NCBI GenBank assembly: GCA_947258625.1 | Contig: CAMYJN010000220.1 | Span: 1-5,241, forward strand | Direction of reading: 5' to 3' | Length of the DNA stretch: 5,241 nt | From: an uncultured Polyangiaceae bacterium | Lineage (GTDB): Bacteria; Myxococcota_A; Polyangia; Polyangiales; Houyiibacteriaceae | In this document: piece by piece, positions 1 to 5,241 of the stretch | Layout: each line of letters starts with the position of its first letter | Numbering within the stretch: position 1 is the stretch's first letter | Program-made: the position numbers and the translations under genes | Notes under the pieces: generated by a model | The model's database searches: none | Told to the model about the DNA's origin: nothing | Seen by the model: only the letters and a program-made list of their open reading frames with translations

Positions 1-426
1 GCGTACTGGCGTCTTTGGGGTGGCGCCTTGTTTGCTGGAATCGAAAACGGCGACACCTACACGTTTCAAACGAGTCGGAGCTGGATGGTGATCGAGCCCG
101 ATCGTTTTAGGGGCTACGTTGGCTGCTCGGTCACGCAGCGCGACGTGTTCACCTTCGAGGTGTCCGTTCCCGAGATCGAGGCCGGCCTAGACGCCGGCGT
201 TGAGGACGCCGGGGTCGATGGAGACGCTGACACAGAAGCGGACGCCGGGGCGGGCGTGGAGGTCGACCCGACGCTGGTCCTGATCACAGGCTCGCAGACC
301 ACCGAAATCTTTCCGCTGAGCGGCGCGGACTGCACACCGGCGGTGGCGGCGCTCGGTGGCCCCTTCCTCTCCCTGCCCTGCCGCGTCGAGTACGTGCTCA
401 ACGGTAGCGGGATCGCTCCGGAATAG
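1..426 (+). CDS. 3' part of an unrecognised, probably exported protein with a DAG-rich linker
   Basis: The reading frame is open from the first base and stops with TAG at 424-426, giving 141 codons with the start outside the window. A TTG at 28 is the first possible start inside the window, but the frame continues upstream of it, so I treat the gene as 5'-truncated. The visible protein has a first segment with aromatic and beta-type residues (one Cys in a YVGCSV context). Next comes an acidic low-complexity linker with repeated DAG units, then a short C-terminal segment with two Cys (ADCTP and LPCRV), which could form a disulfide outside the cytoplasm. No catalytic motif or membrane segment is visible. 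DAG/DAD linkers are common in secreted proteins and lipoproteins of myxobacteria; an envelope or secreted location is inferred from that. Function unknown. It ends 7 nt before the stop of the convergent methyltransferase gene. Confidence 0.6.
   Translation, partial: AYWRLWGGALFAGIENGDTYTFQTSRSWMVIEPDRFRGYVGCSVTQRDVFTFEVSVPEIEAGLDAGVEDAGVDGDADTEADAGAGVEVDPTLVLITGSQTTEIFPLSGADCTPAVAALGGPFLSLPCRVEYVLNGSGIAPE
178..267 (+). repeat. DAG-rich acidic low-complexity linker coding region
   Basis: These 30 codons encode an irregular run of Asp, Ala, Gly, Glu and Val with DAG units (for example GLDAG, EDAG, ADAGAG). The DNA shows matching imperfect repeats of gacgccgg. It probably acts as a flexible spacer between two folded parts. 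Such tracts vary in length by replication slippage. No known repeat family is claimed. Confidence 0.6.
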
Positions 427-433
427 AGAACGG

Positions 434-1882
434 CTAATCTTCGTCGGTCGATTCCGGCGGGAACTGCGACGGCTTCAGCGCCCCGAGGGGGACCGATGGA
501 CGCACGGAGGGCGGCGCAGACGGGCGCACCGAAGGTGCAGCGGACGGACGGACCGGCGGAATGCTGCTCGCTCGCTTGAGCGAACCAGGCAAACGCTCGG
601 CGCGAATGATCATCTTGGGTGAATGGACCCCAAAGAAAATCCCGAGCGTGGCCTCCCGCCCGCTGATCTCGTCGACGCGGAACCCGTTTTGCTCGAGGAG
701 CGCGCAGATTTCATGGAGCGCATAGAGACGGATCGAGTAGAGCCGATCGTTCTGTTGGCCGCTGTGATTTGCGACTCGACGCTTCACGCGGAGGCGTGAA
801 GTTGCGTAGTCGAAGTCGGTTTCTTCCATGCACACGGCGCTATCGACCTCGAACCACACCTGGTTGGGCTGCGAGCCAATCATGAAATCGCGATTGACGA
901 CCTCGAGCAGGAGCGTGCCGTGCGGGCGGATCGCGTCGTGAAACTTTCGAATCGTGAGCTCGTTTTCTTCTTCGCTGAAGTAGCCGAACGTCGTGCCCCA
1001 ACAGAGCATTGCATCGAAGGGCTCCTCGAACGTGACTTCGCGCATGTCGCCGCGCACGAAGTCGATTTGCAACCCGCGATCTTCCGCCTCGTCGTACGCA
1101 CGGGCGACCATCGTCGGCGAAATGTCGAGACCGACCACGTGATAACCACGCGAGGCGAGCTCGACGGTTTGCACCCCCAGCCCGCAGCCGACGTCGAGGA
1201 TTTTGGACCCGATCGGCACGCGGAGGGCGCGTTCGATGAAACCACACTCGACGGCGACTTCCTTGGGTGTCGACGTTCGAACGGTCCGCAGGTACGCCTC
1301 GCCAAAGAAATGCTCGTGCCAGGGTCCGTCGTCGTCCTCTTCGACCTCGGGCGGCCCCGAGTCCGTCAAACCGGCTGGCGGAGGCGGAGGCTTCGGAATG
1401 GGAATCAAGATGTCCGGGGCCGCGTCGAGCGGCGGTGCGATGTCGCTCCGGGAAAGCACGTCCGCGTCGTCGAGGAAAAGCTCTTCCGGCGGATCGCTGT
1501 ACCGTGCCGTGACGGGCGGCATCGTCGAAGCTCGGATCTTGGGCGGCTCGCTGAAATGCACATCGATGGACGGCACCGACACATCCCCATCGTCGGGCTG
1601 TGGCTCTGCATCCATAAGCGGATCGGCAATCGTCATGAACGAAGGTTCGGTTGGTTCCCGGTTATCGCTGGGTTCGACTGCAAAGGTCACACCGCTCGGA
1701 GGATCGAGCTCGAGCACGTTCGAAACTTCGCGCGGCGCGCCATCGCCATTGGTTCCGGCCGCAGCCGCATTGTCGAGCACGCTAGCGCGGGGAATGTCGG
1801 TGATCGGAACTCGAAGCGCGCGCCGCCTTCTCGGAGCAGGCGACGAGATCACCTCTGGCTCGTCGGCTGGCTCACCGCTCAC
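434..1882 (-). CDS. Class I SAM-dependent methyltransferase with a long disordered N-terminal arm
   Basis: The product is 482 aa and starts with GTG at 1882. This start is favoured because the codon overlaps the psd stop (GTGA) and has a purine-rich ribosome binding site 5 nt upstream. Residues 1 to about 187 are Pro/Asp/Glu/Ser-rich and look disordered, including a run of prolines near 165-169. The Rossmann methyltransferase domain spans about 188-430. It has SAM motif I at 228-236 (ILDVGCGLG), the acidic end of strand 2 at D253 (VGLDIS), a GDM motif at 278-280 and a strand-4 segment at 289-302 (FDAMLCWGTTFGYF). Residues 444-467 carry three VRPS-type octads. A 190-residue arm is unusual, since most stand-alone enzymes of this fold are 200-280 aa. 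The methyl acceptor cannot be read from sequence. Coupling to psd allows a phospholipid amine as substrate, but the domain also resembles generic small-molecule methyltransferases. The fold call is firm; the substrate is unknown. Confidence 0.85.
   Translation of the reverse strand: MSGEPADEPEVISSPAPRRRRALRVPITDIPRASVLDNAAAAGTNGDGAPREVSNVLELDPPSGVTFAVEPSDNREPTEPSFMTIADPLMDAEPQPDDGDVSVPSIDVHFSEPPKIRASTMPPVTARYSDPPEELFLDDADVLSRSDIAPPLDAAPDILIPIPKPPPPPAGLTDSGPPEVEEDDDGPWHEHFFGEAYLRTVRTSTPKEVAVECGFIERALRVPIGSKILDVGCGLGVQTVELASRGYHVVGLDISPTMVARAYDEAEDRGLQIDFVRGDMREVTFEEPFDAMLCWGTTFGYFSEEENELTIRKFHDAIRPHGTLLLEVVNRDFMIGSQPNQVWFEVDSAVCMEETDFDYATSRLRVKRRVANHSGQQNDRLYSIRLYALHEICALLEQNGFRVDEISGREATLGIFFGVHSPKMIIRAERLPGSLKRASSIPPVRPSAAPSVRPSAPPSVRPSVPLGALKPSQFPPESTDED
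482..553 (-). repeat. Three VRPS octad repeats near the methyltransferase C-terminus
   Basis: Codons 444-467 encode three imperfect 8-residue units, VRPSAAPS, VRPSAPPS and VRPSVPLG. The DNA shows corresponding 24-bp imperfect direct repeats. The tail is basic and proline-rich, in contrast to the acidic N-terminal arm. It probably stays unfolded. An envelope, nucleic-acid or intramolecular contact role would be speculation. Confidence 0.75.
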
Positions 1883-2733
1883 CGCTTCTCCCCCTTGGCC
1901 ATGAGCTCCCCCATGCGAATGGACGAACCCGCTTTCGCAACGACCTCCAGCTCACAGGCCGGAGGCGTCATCACGATCGCCGTCGAGCCCATGTGAAACA
2001 CACCGAGCTCGTCGCCACGGTCGCGTGGAATCGGAGAATCGGCGTAGCTTCGCAGCCCCGGAGTGTCCCCTCGGTTCGTCTGCATATCATCAAAGCTCAA
2101 CCCGATGCGTCCCACTCCGATCGCTCCCACCATGATCGTCGTCACAGTTCCATGGACGGCGCTCTCTTGCACAATAGCAAGACGCTCGTTCCTTGCGAAA
2201 AGCTGAGGGATAAACTCGGTCCCAATTCGGTTCACCGGGAACAAAGTGCCAGGAACGTAGCGCATGCACTGGACGCTTCCGCAGGTCGGCGCGTGTACGC
2301 GGTGGTAGTCGCGCGGCGAAAGGTAGACGATGAAGTAGTGCCCACCCTCGTATTCGCGCGCGGCGGTGGAATCGCCGAGAAGCGCCTCGACGGTGTACGG
2401 CTGCCCTTTCACGATGAGCTCTCCCTCCGCCGAAATCCGCCCGAGGTCATCGATTCGCCCGTCCGCCGGTGACACAAGGGCCCCCGGGTCGGGGTCGACC
2501 TGCCTCGACCCCTCGAGAAGTCTTCGGGTGAAGAAGTCGTCAAAGGTGCGAAAGCCGCCTGAAGGCACATCGACTTCGCTCAGGTCCACGTCGTAGACGC
2601 GGACGAACGCCGCCACCGCGGCGTCCACGAGCAGCTGGGGAGCCCTCGACGCTGCAACCCCGCCAAGCGCCCTGCTCAGCCGCTTGCGCGGCAGAGCACG
2701 GAGCGTTTGAGCGGCCAGCCGTGAAGCACTCAT
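1879..2733 (-). CDS. psd: Phosphatidylserine decarboxylase proenzyme
   Basis: Psd is a pyruvoyl enzyme that converts phosphatidylserine to phosphatidylethanolamine at the inner face of the cytoplasmic membrane. With the ATG at 2733 the protein is 284 aa. Its N-terminus then lines up with the short amphipathic start of the bacterial family, and the triad falls at D91 (SPADGRI), H144 (SPRDYHRVHAP) and S250 (HMGST), close to the E. coli positions 90, 147 and 254. Autocleavage between G249 and S250 would give a beta chain of 249 residues and a short alpha chain of 35 residues ending in GEKR. The cleavage motif is MGST, a variant of LGST. NRIGTEFIPQLFARNER is a family signature. An ATG at 2739 adds two residues. 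The frame is open up to a GTG at 2889, but that extension looks unlike the family and has no ribosome binding site. No good Shine-Dalgarno precedes either ATG. The gene follows glnB and overlaps the methyltransferase by 4 nt. Confidence 0.93.
   Translation of the reverse strand: MSASRLAAQTLRALPRKRLSRALGGVAASRAPQLLVDAAVAAFVRVYDVDLSEVDVPSGGFRTFDDFFTRRLLEGSRQVDPDPGALVSPADGRIDDLGRISAEGELIVKGQPYTVEALLGDSTAAREYEGGHYFIVYLSPRDYHRVHAPTCGSVQCMRYVPGTLFPVNRIGTEFIPQLFARNERLAIVQESAVHGTVTTIMVGAIGVGRIGLSFDDMQTNRGDTPGLRSYADSPIPRDRGDELGVFHMGSTAIVMTPPACELEVVAKAGSSIRMGELMAKGEKR
1888..1896 (-). promoter_or_regulatory. Ribosome binding site of the methyltransferase, inside psd
   Basis: On the minus strand AAGGGGGAG lies 5 nt before the GTG at 1882, within the last codons of psd (the AKGEKR end). 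Together with the 4-nt stop/start overlap it fixes the GTG start and supports translational coupling. Confidence 0.65.
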
Positions 2734-2756
2734 CCCCATACCGGTGCAGTTCAGAA

Positions 2757-2786
2757 ATGGTATCTGACTGGACAATGCCCCGTCAA
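2757..2786 (-). promoter_or_regulatory. Possible psd promoter in the glnB-psd gap
   Basis: On the minus strand a TTGACG box (2786-2781, five of six matches to TTGACA) is followed after 18 nt by TACCAT (2762-2757, four of six matches to TATAAT). Transcription would begin near 2750, leaving a leader of about 10-17 nt before the psd ATGs, which fits the lack of a clear Shine-Dalgarno. This is consensus matching by eye only; chance matches are common. Confidence 0.3.
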
Positions 2787-2843
2787 ACCTCTGCGACCCC
2801 ACAAGTTTCTGAAATCCGGAGGATTTTCGGTGCTCAAACGCGA

Positions 2844-2881
2844 GAGTGCCCCGCCAGGGGCTGGACCCCAACGAGGCACTC
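2844..2881. repeat. Inverted repeat in the glnB-psd gap
   Basis: GAGTGCC at 2844-2850 is perfectly matched by GGCACTC at 2875-2881. The loop between them holds alternative GGGG/CCCC pairings. It starts about 20 nt after the glnB stop and could fold in the glnB transcript. There is no run of U after it, so a classical intrinsic terminator is not supported. It may be an RNA 3'-end stabiliser, a partial attenuator, or chance in GC-rich DNA. Confidence 0.35.
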
Positions 2882-2901
2882 GCCGTCACCGGGCGCTTGG
2901 G

Positions 2902-3326
<425 letters not shown>

Positions 3327-3354
3327 GGTAAATACGAACGTGGAAGGCCCAACT

Positions 3355-3369
3355 CCGGGGGGTCCCCGG
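3355..3369. repeat. Compact GC hairpin in the divergent intergenic region
   Basis: CCGGGG-GGT-CCCCGG gives a perfect 6-bp GC stem with a 3-nt loop, about 100 nt upstream of the UbiB-family start. No U-tract follows on either strand, so it is not a classical terminator. It may be incidental. The rest of 3370-3469 is GC-rich with short palindromes (for example GGTCGACC) and no further gene. Confidence 0.3.
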
Positions 3370-3469
3370 TCGGGGGTCGCTCAGAGCTGCTCCCGGCGTT
3401 TTGCCGCGGGGTCGACCTGCGGCGGCCGGCCGTACAGCCCCGAGGCCTTGGTGCTACGCTGCGCGGCCG

Positions 3470-5113
3470 ATGGCGTCGATTCTCACCACGGTTCGTGACC
3501 TCGAGCGTCTGCGACAGATTGCCGCGGTCTTGGCCGTCCATGGCTTCGGTGAGGTGGTCGAGCGAACGGGACTGAGCACTTTGATTCCCGGCCGCAAGCG
3601 GGGCGATAGCGCACGGACGCCGGCGGGCATTCGACTTCGGAAGGTGCTGGAGGACCTCGGGCCCTCGTTCGTGAAGCTCGGCCAGATCATGTCCACGCGT
3701 CCGGACCTGATTCCCGAGGACATCTTGGTCGAGCTCAAGAAGCTGCAGGACGAGGTCCCAGCGGAGCCTTTCGAAGCGATTCGAGGGGAAGTCGAGCGAG
3801 AGCTCGGCTGTGAGCTCGCCGAGGTGTACGAGTCGTTCGAGGAGACCCCGCTTGCCTCGGCTTCGATCGCGCAAGTCCACAGGGCGCGTCTTCGCGACGG
3901 CGATCACGCGGCAGAAGTCGTGGTCAAGGTGCAGCGCCCACAGGTGCAGGCCCTGATGGCAAGGGATGTGGACCTGCTCTATTGGCTGGCCAAGGCCGTC
4001 GTGCGCTCGATGCCCGAGTCACATCTGTATCGGCCGATTAGCCTCGTCGAAGAGTTCGACCGCTCGGTGTCGGCCGAGCTCGACTTCTCGCTCGAGGCCG
4101 ACAACCACGAGCGCTTCACCCAGAATTTCCAGCGCAACCCAAACGCCAAGTTTCCAAAGGTCTATCGGAGCGCGAGCGCAAAGCGGGTCTTGACGCTCGA
4201 GTATCTCGAAGGGCGCAAGGTCTACGCCGCGCAACGCGCGGGGGTCAGCGGAGAGCTGATCGCGAAGCGCTCCGTCGAAATCATCATCCAGCAGATTTTC
4301 GAAGACGGATTCTTTCATGCCGATCCGCATCCGGGGAACATCATCATCCTCGGCACGAACGACGAGCCTGTCATCGGCATGGTCGACGTCGGCATGGTGG
4401 GCCGGCTCTCGCCCAAGATGCGTGATCGGACCATCGATCTGATGCTCGCGGCAGTTCGCGAGGACTACGGCGGCATTGCCGACGCGCTCTATGCGATCGG
4501 TCGGCCCGTGCGCAAGATCGACCGTGACGCGTTCGATGCAGAGGTCGCGACCTTGGCCCAGCGTTACCTCGGAAAGCGACTCAAGGAAATCGAGCTCGGG
4601 TCCTTGATCCGCGACCTCGTGATGACGTCTCGGAAGTTTGGCGTCGAAATTCCTACGGAGTTCCTGATGCTCGGCAAGAGCCTGATGACGGTCGAAGGCG
4701 TCGGCAAGGAGATCTACCCGGAGCTCGATCTCCTCGAAGAAGTGCGCCCCTATTTCATGGCTCTCTTCCAGCAACGCTTCTCGCCGGAGCGGATGACGCA
4801 GGATGCGCTTCGAGGATTGCGGAGGCTCGGCGCCGCCACCTCGGAGATGCCGCTGCAGCTCGAAGAGATTCTCGAGGACCTGCGCAAGGGCGCATTCACG
4901 ATTCGCACCCAGCAAACCCAGCTCGAGTCGGCTGCGGATCGCCTCGGCCGGCGCGCGTTTAGCGGCCTGGTGGTGGGCTCGCTGATCATCGCGGGCGCGA
5001 TTCTGCTTTCGCAGGAGAGCTATTGGCTCGGCGGTCTGGCCGTGGCTGCCGGCGCCGTGTACGCGCTCGGCCATAGCGCACGCGTCTGGTTGCTCGGCAA
5101 ACCCGAGCCCTGA
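3470..5113 (+). CDS. ABC1/AarF/UbiB-family kinase-like membrane protein
   Basis: The product is 547 aa from the ATG at 3470. An in-frame TTG at 3401 would add 23 Arg/Pro/Ala-rich residues that do not resemble the family, so I reject it. No Shine-Dalgarno precedes the ATG. Hallmarks of this atypical protein-kinase-like family are all present. They are the KxGQ motif at 69-72 (VKLGQIMSTRPDLIP), the Ala-rich loop at 129-137 (ASASIAQVH), the nucleotide-site Lys at 153 (VVVKVQRP) and Glu at 203 (SAELDFSLEAD). The catalytic-loop equivalent is HADPHPGN (283-290, with D285 and N290), and the metal-binding motif has D306. That motif reads DVG rather than the common DFG. Two hydrophobic segments at about 497-513 and 518-534 anchor the C-terminus in the membrane, as in bacterial UbiB. 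Family members act as ATPases or kinases supporting quinone and lipid metabolism. Myxobacteria mainly use menaquinone, so a ubiquinone role should not be assumed. It converges with crcB. Confidence 0.92.
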   Translation: MASILTTVRDLERLRQIAAVLAVHGFGEVVERTGLSTLIPGRKRGDSARTPAGIRLRKVLEDLGPSFVKLGQIMSTRPDLIPEDILVELKKLQDEVPAEPFEAIRGEVERELGCELAEVYESFEETPLASASIAQVHRARLRDGDHAAEVVVKVQRPQVQALMARDVDLLYWLAKAVVRSMPESHLYRPISLVEEFDRSVSAELDFSLEADNHERFTQNFQRNPNAKFPKVYRSASAKRVLTLEYLEGRKVYAAQRAGVSGELIAKRSVEIIIQQIFEDGFFHADPHPGNIIILGTNDEPVIGMVDVGMVGRLSPKMRDRTIDLMLAAVREDYGGIADALYAIGRPVRKIDRDAFDAEVATLAQRYLGKRLKEIELGSLIRDLVMTSRKFGVEIPTEFLMLGKSLMTVEGVGKEIYPELDLLEEVRPYFMALFQQRFSPERMTQDALRGLRRLGAATSEMPLQLEEILEDLRKGAFTIRTQQTQLESAADRLGRRAFSGLVVGSLIIAGAILLSQESYWLGGLAVAAGAVYALGHSARVWLLGKPEP

Positions 5114-5114
5114 G

Positions 5115-5241
5115 CTAACCTCGAATCGCGCGTCCGACGATCAGGCCTAGCGCACCGGCGACGAGACAGACGAGGACCGTGCCCGCCATGTAGAGCGCTG
5201 CCCGCCCGAAGGCCTCGTTCTGCATGAGCCCAATGCTCTCG
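5115..5241 (-). CDS. crcB: C-terminal fragment of a CrcB/Fluc fluoride channel
   Basis: On the minus strand a frame is open from the window edge (first full codon at 5240-5238) to TAG at 5117-5115, giving 41 residues. It begins ESIGLMQNEAFGRAALY and continues as one hydrophobic helix ending GLIVGRAIRG. This matches the end of CrcB: a short loop with Glu-x-x-x-Leu-Met/Leu-Gln and a Gly-Arg, then transmembrane helix 4 ending in a small positive tail. CrcB proteins are about 120-130 aa dimeric channels that export fluoride from the cytoplasm. The diagnostic FSTFS-type break in helix 3 lies outside the window, so the call rests on helix 4 and the preceding loop. The gene's start, promoter and any fluoride riboswitch are beyond the right edge. 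Its stop is separated from the UbiB-family stop by one nucleotide. Confidence 0.7.
   Translation of the reverse strand, partial: ESIGLMQNEAFGRAALYMAGTVLVCLVAGALGLIVGRAIRG

Noticed and set aside
217..243. Calcium-binding (EF-hand or thrombospondin type 3-like) loop in the DAG linker
   Set aside because: The spaced Asp residues around DGDADTEAD recall such a loop, but the Gly at position 6 and the final Glu are missing. The segment is generic acidic low-complexity sequence.
920..1996. A 358-codon open frame on the plus strand opposite the methyltransferase and the end of psd
   Set aside because: Its Arg/His-rich translation has no recognisable motif, and it crosses two real genes on the other strand. 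It also lacks a credible ribosome binding site.
2812..2826. AAATCC-N3-GGATTT hairpin as a glnB terminator
   Set aside because: The 6-bp stem is perfect but AT-rich and short, and no U-tract follows on the minus strand. It is too weak to call a terminator.
2734..2889. Extended psd start at GTG 2889 (or GTG 2799)
   Set aside because: The extra N-terminal residues do not resemble Psd proteins and there is no ribosome binding site. The extension would put the catalytic triad about 50 residues too far along compared with the family.
4019..5074. A 351-codon open frame on the minus strand opposite the UbiB-family gene
   Set aside because: It is a shadow of a well-supported gene with all family motifs. 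Its translation is rich in Arg, His, Leu and Glu with no recognisable domain. Long antisense frames are expected in high-GC coding DNA.

Overview
This is a high-GC, gene-dense chromosomal segment. It most likely comes from a myxobacterium or a relative (Myxococcota, formerly Deltaproteobacteria). Three things point there: a secreted-type protein with an Asp-Ala-Gly-rich linker, a soluble enzyme carrying a very long Pro/Asp/Glu-rich disordered arm, and strong GC bias at third codon positions. The assignment is inference from style; there is no rRNA or other taxonomic marker. I see no tRNA, rRNA, CRISPR array, insertion sequence or prophage.

Layout. Positions 1-426 (+) hold the 3' end of an unrecognised, probably exported protein with a DAG-rich linker. 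It converges, with 7 nt between stop codons, on a leftward cluster read as glnB (3240-2902), psd (2733-1879) and a class I SAM-dependent methyltransferase (1882-434). psd and the methyltransferase overlap by 4 nt (GTGA), so the methyltransferase is probably translated by coupling to psd. A 229-nt divergent intergenic region (3241-3469) separates glnB from a rightward ABC1/AarF/UbiB-family kinase-like membrane protein (3470-5113). That gene converges, with a single nucleotide between stop codons, on the 3' end of a leftward crcB fluoride-channel gene cut by the window edge (5115-5241).

Function. Psd makes phosphatidylethanolamine by decarboxylating phosphatidylserine. The coupled methyltransferase has no proven substrate; a phospholipid amine is one hypothesis. 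GlnB is a PII signalling protein that reads 2-oxoglutarate and ATP/ADP. Here it has an unusual T-loop: Thr39 in place of the usual Gln, Ser49-Ala50 in place of Ala-Glu, and Tyr51 kept. The UbiB-family protein belongs to an atypical kinase/ATPase family tied to isoprenoid-quinone and lipid metabolism, with two C-terminal membrane segments.

The most interesting non-coding signal is upstream of glnB. A TCCGAA-N4-TTCGGA dyad fills most of the spacer of a plausible glnB promoter and abuts the -10, and the same half-site recurs over the glnB ribosome binding site. Overall this is mostly core-metabolism DNA. I found no convincing new multi-gene system, only several specific oddities.
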